Position numbers and translations under genes: made by a program
Assembly (NCBI GenBank): GCA_011525695.1
Contig: WYBX01000078.1
Location: 1 to 64,000, forward strand
Length of the DNA stretch: 64,000 bases
Direction of reading: 5' to 3'
Source of the DNA: Verrucomicrobiia bacterium
Lineage (GTDB): Bacteria > Verrucomicrobiota > Verrucomicrobiia > Opitutales > Opitutaceae
Shown: positions 1 to 8,052 of the stretch, one piece after another
How positions within the stretch are numbered: the stretch's first letter is position 1
Layout of the letters: each line of letters opens with the position of its first letter
The notes under the pieces: generated by a model
What the model saw: the letters and a program-made list of their open reading frames with translations, nothing else
Databases searched by the model: none
What the model was told of the DNA's origin: nothing

Positions 1-1
1 C

Positions 2-241
2 AAGGCGGATGAGACCCGGGATGCGGCACTGCGGAAGCTGCTTCACCAGGAGGTCCGGCTTCTCGATCAGACAATGCCGCTGAACCGGGCGATCCGTGCA
101 GTCGAGGTACAGAACATGATCCTCGACGAATTGAAGCCGGCGATCATCGCAGGGAGCAACAGGCTCTGGGTGTATGTGAGTGGAGCCATCTCGGGCGTGC
201 TGATTGGCGGCATCGTTTGCAGATATCTTTTCGGATCGTGA
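2..241 (+). CDS. Partial hypothetical protein with C-terminal membrane segment
   Basis: The frame is open from the window edge to TGA at 239-241, so the N-terminus lies outside. The visible 79 residues are a charged, probably helical stretch followed by one hydrophobic segment (about residues 54-72, rich in Gly, Ile and Val) and a short Arg/Phe/Ser tail. This looks like a tail-anchored or C-terminally anchored membrane protein. I do not recognise a family. It lies upstream of an HTH gene and a MobF relaxase, so a role in the mobilization region is possible, but nothing in the sequence shows it. Confidence 0.5.
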   Translation, partial: KADETRDAALRKLLHQEVRLLDQTMPLNRAIRAVEVQNMILDELKPAIIAGSNRLWVYVSGAISGVLIGGIVCRYLFGS

Positions 242-296
242 ACGGAACAACTGCGGTCGCGGCCGGAATGCCGCCCGCCTCGCCGTGCCTTCTGCG

Positions 297-599
297 CTAC
301 CCGTCGAGATTGAACCGCGGCCTTCGAGCCGCAGGGGCCGTCGGAGTGGATGATGCGATATCTCCTGCCGGCAGGACGGCCGGCTGATGCCTCCTGGCGC
401 GGACCTTTGCGAAGGCAAACACCGTGCTCGGGGCGGCCATCACGCCAAATTCGGTCCGCAGCGCATCTGCGATCCGAGCATACGTCCATCGCCGCTGCCG
501 CAGTTCGCGTATCAGCCCGGCGTACGGTTCGAGCTTGCTGCGCGCCGGGGCGGCGCTCGAGTCACGCAGAAAGTTCGCAATCTTGTCATCCAGGTTCAT
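297..599 (-). CDS. Small helix-turn-helix DNA-binding protein
   Basis: A 100-residue protein starting at ATG 599. Residues about 25-68 have the spacing of a helix-turn-helix: a Tyr/Arg-rich helix, 'TYARIADAL', 'FGV', then 'APSTVFAF' as the likely recognition helix. The C-terminus is basic and Pro/Ala-rich. The gene is divergent from the relaxase at 857. The 257 bp between them hold a phased array of TTCGAG elements, which makes this protein the natural candidate for their binding factor and for autoregulation. No Shine-Dalgarno is obvious. The HTH reading is from the sequence pattern; the target is inference. Confidence 0.6.
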   Translation of the reverse strand: MNLDDKIANFLRDSSAAPARSKLEPYAGLIRELRQRRWTYARIADALRTEFGVMAAPSTVFAFAKVRARRHQPAVLPAGDIASSTPTAPAARRPRFNLDG

Positions 600-621
600 G
601 CCCCGGGCGGGGAGTCAACCA

Positions 622-753
622 TTCGAGCGTGTTCGAGTCGCGTTCGAGGAATCTTCGAGCACATGCGACCCCATTCGAGGATTTGCGAGCGCTGGCGCCG
701 AAGCCCGTCGAATTTCCTCGAATTGGGGCGAATGCCATTCGAGCCCGTTCGAT
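622..753. repeat. Phased TTCGAG iteron-like array
   Basis: TTCGAG occurs at 622, 632, 643, 654, 674 and 738, with TTCGAT at 748. The complement CTCGAA is at 717 and GTCGAA at 707. The first five are spaced 10, 11, 11 and 20 bp, so they fall on one face of the helix. The array fills the gap between the divergent HTH gene and MobF relaxase. It is likely an operator, an oriT-associated binding array, or both. Confidence 0.6.
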
Positions 754-856
754 GTTTTCCAACGCGGGAGGCTTCGCGTTAGACATATTGCGTCTCCACT
801 AAGAACGAAGAAATGCGACAAACTTGACGACGTGGCTTCGGCGAACGAATCGCCGC

Positions 857-3664
857 ATGTTCACGATGGCCAAAATCCGGAACGGGAGCACCTACGTGGC
901 GCGGCATCTGGCCGCGAACGACTATTACAGTGAAGGCGAGTGCGTTGTCGGCGAATGGATGGGAGAAGGGTCGAAGCGACTTGGGTTGGATGGCCCGATT
1001 CATCCTGATGATGCCGCTTTTGAAAGTCTGAGATTGAATCGTCATCCGGATGGTTCGGGAAAACTGACACCTCGGGATGGAAAGGATCGGGTTCGATTCT
1101 TCGACTTTCAGTGCAGTGCCCAAAAATCGGTTTCCATTCTGGCCGTGACCATGGGCGATATCCGGCTGCTGGCAGCGCATGATGCTGCAGCGCGGATCGC
1201 GTTTCGAGAGCTGGAGAAATTTGCCGCCCGGCAGGCCAACACCGCATTCTTTCGCGCCAACATTCGCACCGGGAACCTGACGGCGGCGGTGTTCCGGCAC
1301 ACTGCATCCCGCGCGCTCGATCCGCAGGTTCACACCCATTTTGTGGTCGCGAATGCAACCTGGGATGTGGGCTCGAAATCATGGCGGGCGCTGACGGAGT
1401 TCGAGATGGTTTCGGCGATTCGGTACGCCGGGAAGGTCTACCAAAACGAAATGGCGCGCTCCTGCCTGGCGCTGGGTTACGAGGTCGAGAGGATTCAGGA
1501 CGGTCGCGGAAATACCACCGGCTTCGAAATCGCCGGCGTGTCCGCGGAAGTGCGCGAGCGGTTCTCCAAGCGGCGGGCGGAAGTCGAGGAGGGCATCGGG
1601 GCCTTCCGAAAGGAGAACGGACGGCAGCCGACCACCGCTGAGATCCACGCCATTACGGTGGAGAGCCGAAACGCGAAGCTGACGGAAATTGCGACTCCAG
1701 AGGTCCTGGCGGCCCAACGGGCGCAGTTGTCGGCCGGTGAACTTCAAAAACTCGATGGATTGAAAGCGCATTCGATGGCATGCGAACGGGCGAAATTGAG
1801 CATGCCGGACTGCGAGAACAGGAGCTTGCGGGCCGCGGTGCGGCACATTTATGAGCGTCGCTCGGTGGCGGCCGGGCACGAGATTCTCGCGGAGGCGCTG
1901 AACCAGGAGCTCGGCAGTATCGATTTGCGCGAACTGCACGCGGAGGCGGAGCGGTCGGAGCTCATCCCCCTGACCGACGATGCCTGGGTCCATGGGCAGT
2001 TTGCCACCGAACGCGGGCTATTGTTGGAGAAGTCGGCCGTGGAATTCGTGGACCGCACGTGCGGAGTCTTTCCTCCGCTGGGGGGCAATGCCCTCTCCGT
2101 GGCTGCGCACCTGAGCCCGGAGCAGGCGGCTGCGGCCCGTGCGGTTCTGGAGTCACGTGACCAGGTGATCTGCCTGCGTGGGGCGGCCGGTGTCGGGAAA
2201 ACGACAGTCCTGAAAGAGATTCATCAATCGCTGGTGAAGTCCGGAGTGCAGATCCATTGCTGCGCCCCGACCAGCTCTGCCGTGGACACGCTTCGGCGCG
2301 ATGGAGTGCCTGTCACGACGCTCAGCGATTTTCTGCAAAATGTTGCTCCCCGGGAACCGGGCCGGCTGAAGGGTGCGATTCTGATCTGCGATGAGGCAGG
2401 CCTCACCTCCAACGAGCAGGGAGCCGAGTTTCTGAAGATGGCAGAGCGCCATCAGGCGCGGGTGCTGTTTTTGGGCGATACCCGGCAGCACACGGCGGTC
2501 GAGGCGGGTGACTTCCTGCGGGTCATCGAGACGCACTCGAAACTGCAGCGCGTGGAACTGACGGCCATCCGGCGCCAGGAAAACAAGGAGTACCGTGGCG
2601 CCGTGCGCTGCCTTGCGGTGGGGGCCGCGCGCGTCGGCCTCGAGCGGCTGGACGGGATGGGGTGGATCAAGGAAGCCGGGCCGAACTACCTCAGGACTGC
2701 CGCAGAGGAGTTCATGCGGGTGTCGGAGGACGGCCGGCAGCTCGGGCGTGTGCTGGCGGTCACACCGACTTGGGCGGAGCACGAGGTGCTCACCGCCGAG
2801 GTCAGGAAACAGCTCAAGGCGCGTGGCATCATTGGCGCTGGCGAAGTCATCACCGTCCACGATCCTCTCAAATGGACGAAGATGCAGATGCGGTCGGCCC
2901 GGAACTACACCCCCGGCATGGTCGTCACCTTCAACCGGACGGTGGGCGGACATCGGTCCGGTGATTCCTGCGAAGTCGTGCGCGTCACCAGGAAGGGCGC
3001 ATTTGTTCGCGGAACCCATGGCGAGGAGCCGCTGCCGCTGCGATCCGGGTTCTTTTCGGTTTCCCGGATGCGCAGCCTGGAGGTGGCAGCAGGCGATCGG
3101 CTGCTCATTCGGGCGAATGATCGGCGTTCGAAGCTGATCAATGGCGAAATCATCACGGTCGCCCGCATCCGCACGGGTGTCATCGAAGCGACGGATGGCC
3201 GCCGGATCGACACCGGGCGGTTTCGGGCGCTGACGCACGGCTACGCGGTCACCAGCCATGCAGCGCAGAGCAAGACCGTCGATCACGTGGTCGTTGCCGC
3301 GCAGCGGCTGAACGCCAAGTCGGCGTACGTGGCCTGTTCGCGCGGGCGGATCAGCTGTGCTGTCCACACACCGGACAAGACTGCGCTCATGGAAAGCCTG
3401 CCTCACGGGAAGCGAGCTGCGGTGCTCGATTTGATTGGACGGGAGCATCGGAGGACGGTGGTGATCGATCGGCGCGCAGCGTGGGCGCAGTGGGTCGCCC
3501 GGCATGCACAAAGGCTCATCGACACCGCGCGTCGGGTTGGGAAATTCAATTCACAGCGGGAGGACATCGGTGTGCAGCAAGCGATGTCGGCCGGGGTGGT
3601 GCAGCCGGTGCCAACGCCGCACTTGCGGCCGCGGCCGACCAAGTCCCATTCGATTCGATTTTAG
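857..3664 (+). CDS. MobF (TrwC/TraI-type) conjugative relaxase-helicase, copy 1
   Basis: This 935-residue protein nicks oriT, becomes covalently attached to the transferred strand and unwinds the plasmid. Catalytic tyrosines are expected in the N-terminal 'NDYYSEGE' segment. The metal-binding three-histidine motif is visible as 'LDPQVHTHFVV'. The C-terminal half is an SF1 helicase with Walker A 'GAAGVGKTT' and Walker B 'LICDEAGL'. I start at ATG 857 because 'MFTMAKIRNG' aligns residue for residue with the start of the second relaxase at 26750 ('MITVGVIRNG'). An upstream TTG at 824 is possible but less likely. Divergent from the HTH gene across the TTCGAG array. It belongs to the element ended by integrase 1, separate from the trb element. 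Confidence 0.9.
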   Translation: MFTMAKIRNGSTYVARHLAANDYYSEGECVVGEWMGEGSKRLGLDGPIHPDDAAFESLRLNRHPDGSGKLTPRDGKDRVRFFDFQCSAQKSVSILAVTMGDIRLLAAHDAAARIAFRELEKFAARQANTAFFRANIRTGNLTAAVFRHTASRALDPQVHTHFVVANATWDVGSKSWRALTEFEMVSAIRYAGKVYQNEMARSCLALGYEVERIQDGRGNTTGFEIAGVSAEVRERFSKRRAEVEEGIGAFRKENGRQPTTAEIHAITVESRNAKLTEIATPEVLAAQRAQLSAGELQKLDGLKAHSMACERAKLSMPDCENRSLRAAVRHIYERRSVAAGHEILAEALNQELGSIDLRELHAEAERSELIPLTDDAWVHGQFATERGLLLEKSAVEFVDRTCGVFPPLGGNALSVAAHLSPEQAAAARAVLESRDQVICLRGAAGVGKTTVLKEIHQSLVKSGVQIHCCAPTSSAVDTLRRDGVPVTTLSDFLQNVAPREPGRLKGAILICDEAGLTSNEQGAEFLKMAERHQARVLFLGDTRQHTAVEAGDFLRVIETHSKLQRVELTAIRRQENKEYRGAVRCLAVGAARVGLERLDGMGWIKEAGPNYLRTAAEEFMRVSEDGRQLGRVLAVTPTWAEHEVLTAEVRKQLKARGIIGAGEVITVHDPLKWTKMQMRSARNYTPGMVVTFNRTVGGHRSGDSCEVVRVTRKGAFVRGTHGEEPLPLRSGFFSVSRMRSLEVAAGDRLLIRANDRRSKLINGEIITVARIRTGVIEATDGRRIDTGRFRALTHGYAVTSHAAQSKTVDHVVVAAQRLNAKSAYVACSRGRISCAVHTPDKTALMESLPHGKRAAVLDLIGREHRRTVVIDRRAAWAQWVARHAQRLIDTARRVGKFNSQREDIGVQQAMSAGVVQPVPTPHLRPRPTKSHSIRF

Positions 3665-4035
3665 TCCGGAAGCCTCCGGCCTGGCGCTCCTCGCTTCGGC
3701 GAGCTCCGGGATAATGCCGGGGGCGTGAAGCGTCTCCGGGCGTTTGCGTGGCCCGGAGTCGCTGAGCGCAGCCTCCCCTGCGCATACAGGCGCGAGTCGT
3801 GACACACGGGCTTGGGCGTGCGTCACGTCTCGCACATCTGTAATTGATCCGAGTGAACTGGTCCTGACGCGAAAAGACACCATCTCTTGCGTCAAGAATC
3901 AGCAGCCGATGAGTCGCAAATAGCTGATAATGAAATGAAATTGCAGACTTCGGCGACGCGAGCCCTCGGCGCGGCTGGAGAGTCGGCTCTCCGTTCTGTT
4001 ATGAAACAGAAGCGCCGGCCCCCGAGGAGCCGGCG
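3665..4035. other. Non-coding gap after relaxase
   Basis: 371 bp with no convincing gene. It is rich in small GC hairpins (for example arms around 'CTCGC TTCG GCGAG' near 3690 and CCGGG/CCCGG near 3740-3765) that could end relaxase transcription. No long T-run follows them, so I do not call a Rho-independent terminator. Confidence 0.4.
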
Positions 4036-4266
4036 CTACTCGCCCCGTGCGGGTACTCGCAGCCTCGTGCGGATGTGACCGGCCACCTCGGCAGCGTCGT
4101 AGTAAACAAAATGGCCGATGCGGTGATGCGGGATCCGACGGAGCTTCGTCCATTCGCGCAGGGTGCGGATTGAAGGCTCCTTGCCTTGCGGAAAGATCCC
4201 GCTCACGCGGAGCCCGAGGATGTCAGTAAGCTGGCTGTCATTCGAGGGTGTTTGTGGCGTGCTCAC
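4036..4266 (-). CDS. Excisionase-like HTH protein
   Basis: A 76-residue protein with a GTG start at 4266. It reads like the MerR/excisionase winged-helix used by integrative elements: 'PSIRTLREWTKLRRIPHHRIGHFVYYD' pattern (shown in parts: 'IRTLREW', 'RIPHHRIG', 'VYYDAAEV') matches a helix-turn-helix followed by a wing. It lies downstream of, and on the same strand as, integrase 1, as expected for a recombination directionality factor. No strong ribosome site is visible. It could instead be a general regulator of the element. Confidence 0.6.
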   Translation of the reverse strand: MSTPQTPSNDSQLTDILGLRVSGIFPQGKEPSIRTLREWTKLRRIPHHRIGHFVYYDAAEVAGHIRTRLRVPARGE

Positions 4267-4742
4267 GCTGCTCGCTGCACGTCAACCGTCGCGGAGCTTT
4301 GCGCTGACGGGCTGTTAGCGAGTCGACACCAAAACAAAGCGCAGTCCTTAGTCCCTTGGCCTCCATCATTTTGAAGTCACTCGGGGTCTTGACATTGCTC
4401 CTTCATATCAATGAGCGAGGATTTGGTTTGAAAAATCCGGCGCCAAGCCGATGGTAATCCCGATGCTGGAGCGCAAGCTTCAGCAGGAACTCCTGCACCT
4501 TATGGAGCAGCGAATCCAAACTCCGCGCACTTCGCGGGGTTTCTTTTTTACTGCGGTGGGGGACCCAGCAACGCCGTCCCGTCTTTTTTCAGCGTCTTAC
4601 GCAACCACTCGCCATCCGGCTCAAACGCGGTCGCCAAGCCGAGCAAAGCTCATAATCCGTTGGCCGGCTCTTCATTGCTTCAAATGAATCCTGTGCGCCA
4701 GCCGCCGTGCAAGTGGGCGCGCTGGCTCGGGGCGATGGAGCG
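4267..4742. other. Non-coding gap between integrase 1 and excisionase-like gene
   Basis: 476 bp with no supportable gene. It contains one strong rightward terminator-like hairpin (listed separately), which has no obvious upstream gene. A small RNA or a lost gene may therefore have been transcribed rightward here. Confidence 0.4.
4520..4549 (+). terminator. Rho-independent terminator-like hairpin
   Basis: Arms ACTCCGCG and CGCGGGGT pair over 8 bp (one G-T) around the loop CACTT, followed by TTCTTTTTT. The orientation is rightward. No protein gene reads into it, so its transcript is unknown. Confidence 0.6.
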
Positions 4743-5945
4743 TCATGCCACCGCGCGTAACGGCGGCGCTGACACCGGTTCAGGTTTTGCCGCCGCACTG
4801 GCGTGCTTCGGCGCGATGCTCCAAAACGCCTCCGCCTCAGCCTGCGTTTTCAGGTCGAGATAATGGCGGCGGATGATGCTTTCCGAGTTGCCGGCCTGAA
4901 TCGCGGCTTCGCCGATGGAGCGGAATTTCGCGACGAACATCGAGATGAACGTGTGCCGCAGCACGTCGTGCGTGAGACCGAATTGCTTGGCGAACTTCTC
5001 CCGGCGCTTCTTGAAATTCCCGAGCACGATTGGAAATTTGTCCAGCGGATAGGCATGCAGCCAGGCCGCGAGATTCGGCTGGATCGCGATCCTCCGCGGT
5101 TCGCGCACTTTTGATACCGCCGCCGAGATGTGGATGATCGCGCTCTCAAGGTTCACATCCCCGGGTTTCAGCTTTGTGATTTCACCGTGAGGGACGCCGG
5201 GGCGGATGCCGGCGAACAGGCACAGGGCGTAGTACGGCACCCACTTTCCGCCCTGATAGCTCTCCAGGAATTCCATCAGGACGCGCACCTGTTGTGCGCT
5301 GAGCGTCCTGGCCATCCCGCGCTGGCGACGGATCCGATAGAGCGGTACCTTGGGGATGGGATTCTCAACGGTCCAGCCGCGCTGGAACGCGAATTTGAAA
5401 AACGTCGAGAGCAGCCCGCGCCGGTTGTTGTGGGTCTTCATGCTCGGTTTGCCCACTTCGAGGTATTCCGTAATTACCGCACTGGTGAGCTCCCCGACCG
5501 ACCTCGTCTTGAGCCGCCGCTCAAGCCGCTTCATTTCCCAGCAGATCTTGCTGAACTGCGGCCGCGAGAGCTGGTCGTGATCCAATTCGTGTTTCCTGGC
5601 CGCAACATAGTCGGCGATGCCGTCGACAAGCCGCTTCTCCGTTTCCGGTGCACGGTAATTGGCGAGGGCGAAATCGAGGTAGAGCGACAGCGAATGCGGT
5701 TTGTCGGAAAGCCGGAGGAATGCCGACTCGGCTTCGCGCACCTGCGCGTCGGTGAGATTTGTCAGCACCGGGCGGTGACCGCAGGCGGATTGCAGCGCTC
5801 TGATCTCCAGGGCGGATCTTTCGGCGACGGCCTCTTCGCGCGTCCTGAAGTTGCGGCGGACGCGTTCACCCTGAAGGTACCCAAACAGCCGGAATGCGAC
5901 CGTGCCGTTGCGATATTTGAACCGGGCAATCGAGAGTTGCTTCAT
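4743..5945 (-). CDS. Tyrosine recombinase / integrase 1
   Basis: A 400-residue site-specific recombinase. The N-terminal half is an arm-type/core-binding region. The catalytic half shows the box I arginine ('FAGIRPG'), the box II segment 'HDVLRHTFISM' and the nucleophile region 'IIRRHYLDL'. The usual histidine before the tyrosine is an Asn in 'AGNSES', a variant common in integrases of Verrucomicrobiota/Planctomycetota-like elements. It reads away from the tRNA-like attachment region at 5991-6062 and back to back with integrase 2. It probably catalyses integration of the element to its left. Confidence 0.9.
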   Translation of the reverse strand: MKQLSIARFKYRNGTVAFRLFGYLQGERVRRNFRTREEAVAERSALEIRALQSACGHRPVLTNLTDAQVREAESAFLRLSDKPHSLSLYLDFALANYRAPETEKRLVDGIADYVAARKHELDHDQLSRPQFSKICWEMKRLERRLKTRSVGELTSAVITEYLEVGKPSMKTHNNRRGLLSTFFKFAFQRGWTVENPIPKVPLYRIRRQRGMARTLSAQQVRVLMEFLESYQGGKWVPYYALCLFAGIRPGVPHGEITKLKPGDVNLESAIIHISAAVSKVREPRRIAIQPNLAAWLHAYPLDKFPIVLGNFKKRREKFAKQFGLTHDVLRHTFISMFVAKFRSIGEAAIQAGNSESIIRRHYLDLKTQAEAEAFWSIAPKHASAAAKPEPVSAPPLRAVA

Positions 5946-5990
5946 GCAAAAGTTGCCGCGTCAACTGGGCAACTTGGCATCTCGAAAAAT

Positions 5991-6014
5991 TAAGTCCTTA
6001 TCAGTAAGGACTTA
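5991..6014 (-). terminator. Perfect 10-bp-arm hairpin, terminator of the tRNA-like gene
   Basis: Arms TAAGTCCTTA and TAAGGACTTA flank a 4-nt loop. On the minus strand the hairpin follows the CCA of the tRNA-like 3' end and is followed by ATTTTT, the layout of a Rho-independent terminator. It may also be recognised by an integrase because it sits in the attachment region. Confidence 0.7.
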
Positions 6015-6017
6015 CGC

Positions 6018-6062
6018 TGGCGTCCCCACGGGGATTCGAACCCCGGTGTCCAAAAGCCACCT
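6018..6062 (-). tRNA. 3' fragment of a tRNA or tmRNA gene (attachment-site core)
   Basis: Read on the minus strand, 6045-6029 is a perfect T-arm (5-bp stem CGGGG/CCCCG around TTCGAAT). It is followed by a seven-base acceptor 3' strand (TGGGGAC), a G discriminator and CCA at 6018. The matching 5' acceptor strand (GTCCCCA) is not found upstream, so this is only a 3' end. The acceptor would suit tRNA-Glu, while the 'TTTTGGACACC' lead-in resembles the end of tmRNA; I cannot decide. Such 3' ends are standard attachment cores for tyrosine integrases, and two integrases diverge from this point. Confidence 0.6.
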
Positions 6063-6166
6063 TTGGAACAAACGCTCTCAGAGGTAAATCTATCGTCTGC
6101 GACATTGATTTTGGTCCACTATTGTCTAACTTTTGTCTTACCAAAATCAGTCGTAGAAAGAAAGCC

Positions 6167-7330
6167 ATGGCCTGCGTTTGGAGACATCCCAAGAGCCCAT
6201 TTTGGATCGCGCGTTTCAAGGCGACCTCTGGTGTTTTCTCGAATCGGTCCACGAAGGAGACGAATCGAAGGAAGGCGGAGGAAGTCGCCCGATCCTACGA
6301 AGACGCGGCTCAGCGCTTGGGACGCGGCGAGCACCACATGCGCGTGATCCGCGACATCGCCTCGAAATACTTTGAGAACGCCGCCGTTGAAGTCTCGTTC
6401 AAGACCTACGCCGAGACTTGGCTGAAGCGTAAGGCGACGGAGGAGGTAAGCCCCGGCACCCTCGTCCGCTACCGCCAGATTACCGACGCTTTTGGCGAAT
6501 TCCTGGGGTCGAAGATCGACCGAAATCTCGTGTTCCTCAGCGCTATCGAGGTCCAAACGTTCCGCGACCAGATCGGGGCGCGCCTGAGTGCAAAGAGCGC
6601 CAACATCTATCTCAAGACGCTCCGCATCCTTTTGAGCGAAGCGTGGCGCGACGGTCACGTGATCGAAAATGTCGCCAACAAGGTGAAGACGTTGAAAGTG
6701 CGCGAAAATCAAACCGCCCGCCGTCCGTTCACCACCGCGCAGATCGAAACTCTTTTGGCAAATGCGCCCGGCGAGTGGAAAGGGATGATCTTTTTCGGCT
6801 TCTACACCGCGCAACGGCTCGGGGACATTGCGACCTTGTTGTGGAGCCAAGTGGACCTCGAAAAGACGGTCGTTCATTTCAAAACGGCGAAAACGCACCG
6901 CACCGTTGAAGTGCCCATTGCTGACCCGCTACGCGATTTTCTGAAACGTTTATCCGCACCTGAGCGCGCCACCGCTCCCGTCTTTCCCAACGCCCACGCC
7001 GTCGTCACGAAGGAAGGGCGGACCGGATCGCTCTCGAATCAATTCTACGAGATTCTCACCGCCGCGAAGCTCGCCGAGAAACGCACCCACCACGCCGACA
7101 AGAAGGCGCCGAAAGGCCGCAGCGGAAAGCGGCAAACCAGTGCGCTTTCATTTCACTCATTGCGACACTCAGCGACCAGCGCTCTCAAGCGAGAAGGTGT
7201 CAACGACGCCACCGCACGCGATATTGTGGGGCACGAATCCCAGGCGATTTCCCAGCACTACACTCACATCGACACCGACACGAAGCGACGAGCGATTTCA
7301 AAACTCCCGGTCTTGAAGCTGGCCAGGTGA
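6167..7330 (+). CDS. Tyrosine recombinase / integrase 2
   Basis: A 387-residue integrase. I choose ATG 6167 because the protein then begins 'MACVWRHPKSPFWIARF', the usual opening of this subfamily, instead of the TTG at 6122. Catalytic residues are visible: Arg in 'AQRLGDIATLL', His-x-x-Arg in 'FHSLRHSAT', His in 'VGHESQ' and Tyr in 'QHYTHID'. It starts about 105 bp from the tRNA-like fragment and reads into the element to the right. It is therefore the likely integrase of the trb-type conjugative element. It is not closely similar to integrase 1. Confidence 0.92.
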   Translation: MACVWRHPKSPFWIARFKATSGVFSNRSTKETNRRKAEEVARSYEDAAQRLGRGEHHMRVIRDIASKYFENAAVEVSFKTYAETWLKRKATEEVSPGTLVRYRQITDAFGEFLGSKIDRNLVFLSAIEVQTFRDQIGARLSAKSANIYLKTLRILLSEAWRDGHVIENVANKVKTLKVRENQTARRPFTTAQIETLLANAPGEWKGMIFFGFYTAQRLGDIATLLWSQVDLEKTVVHFKTAKTHRTVEVPIADPLRDFLKRLSAPERATAPVFPNAHAVVTKEGRTGSLSNQFYEILTAAKLAEKRTHHADKKAPKGRSGKRQTSALSFHSLRHSATSALKREGVNDATARDIVGHESQAISQHYTHIDTDTKRRAISKLPVLKLAR

Positions 7331-7498
7331 ACGCCGTCGGGCGTATGCGCCAACCGGATTTTACGTGTGCGCCAAGACCTTGATATCCGAGGGTCTTGTC
7401 ACGTTCTGGAGCAGAATGTCTTGATTCCTGACCAAAGTTGACGATTCTATTCCCGTCTCATTTACCAGCCGCAAGGCGTCAGTGTAAAAGGAGCATCT

Positions 7499-7521
7499 GA
7501 GGCCGCCTTACCCGCGGCCTC
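7499..7521. terminator. Hairpin between integrase 2 and the BECR-like gene
   Basis: Perfect 8-bp arms GAGGCCGC and GCGGCCTC with a 7-nt loop lie between two convergent genes. The T-run on either side is weak (TGCTATTTTA on the plus side), so it may act as a weak bidirectional terminator. Confidence 0.45.
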
Positions 7522-7528
7522 TGCTATT

Positions 7529-8050
7529 TTACGGATGCGAAGCGCCCCATGCTTCCCATTCTTTCTGAAACGACTGGGCCCTGTTGGGCTTCAGGCAGTA
7601 AGTCGTCACCAACAGGTAGAACGTCTCGTCAGTTTCCTGATTCCGTCGCTTTTGCAGAATGACGGCGTAGTTTTCATTGAATAGCCAGAGCGGAACGTGC
7701 GTGCTGCGGCCGTGTTTGGATGAACGCTCATTCTCCCACCAGAGAACATGAGCAGGGTCGTCAGCGTGACAAATTACCCATTGGATCCATGCCATTCGAG
7801 CGCACCGTTCCAAGTCTGGTGTGCGGTCTGTTTCGACACGACCTTCTGATATGGCGTGCCAAAAGGAGGCATGCTTCCCGTCAAACGGTTCGTGCCAGCG
7901 GCAACGAACAGGGCAGCCTTGAAACGTTAGCTTGGCGTCAACGACCGTATCGCAAAACACCGCGTAAATGTCTTCAAGGAATGCACGCCATTTTTCAGCG
8001 TAGTCAGCACCAGGGAAATCCTCCACCCGCTTCAGCGCCGGCAGTGGCAT
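7529..8050 (-). CDS. Putative BECR-fold RNase-like protein
   Basis: A 173-residue protein starting two bases after the stop of the DUF3800 gene, so the two are co-translated. The sequence has the landmarks of BECR-type (barnase/EndoU/colicin/RelE-like) nucleases: 'HASFWHAISEG' early in the core, a conserved-looking basic/aromatic helix 'RCARMAWIQWVI', and a final strand pair 'YAVILQKRR' ... 'FYLLVTTYCL'. In that fold these would be the catalytic His and terminal strands. The assignment is by eye and uncertain. With the DUF3800 protein it forms a two-gene cassette just inside the integrase, a usual place for defence or addiction cargo. Confidence 0.5.
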   Translation of the reverse strand: MPLPALKRVEDFPGADYAEKWRAFLEDIYAVFCDTVVDAKLTFQGCPVRCRWHEPFDGKHASFWHAISEGRVETDRTPDLERCARMAWIQWVICHADDPAHVLWWENERSSKHGRSTHVPLWLFNENYAVILQKRRNQETDETFYLLVTTYCLKPNRAQSFQKEWEAWGASHP

Positions 8051-8052
8051 GA

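Noticed and set aside
622..753. TTCGAG repeats as a CRISPR array
   Set aside because: Repeats are only 6 bp with 4-5 bp gaps and there are no cas genes; it is an operator- or iteron-like array.
824..856. TTG 824 as the relaxase 1 start
   Set aside because: ATG 857 aligns position for position with the second relaxase, and nothing upstream looks like a ribosome site.
4451..4863. Rightward frames of 67-78 residues near the terminator at 4520
   Set aside because: No ribosome site, no family, and one is antisense to integrase 1.
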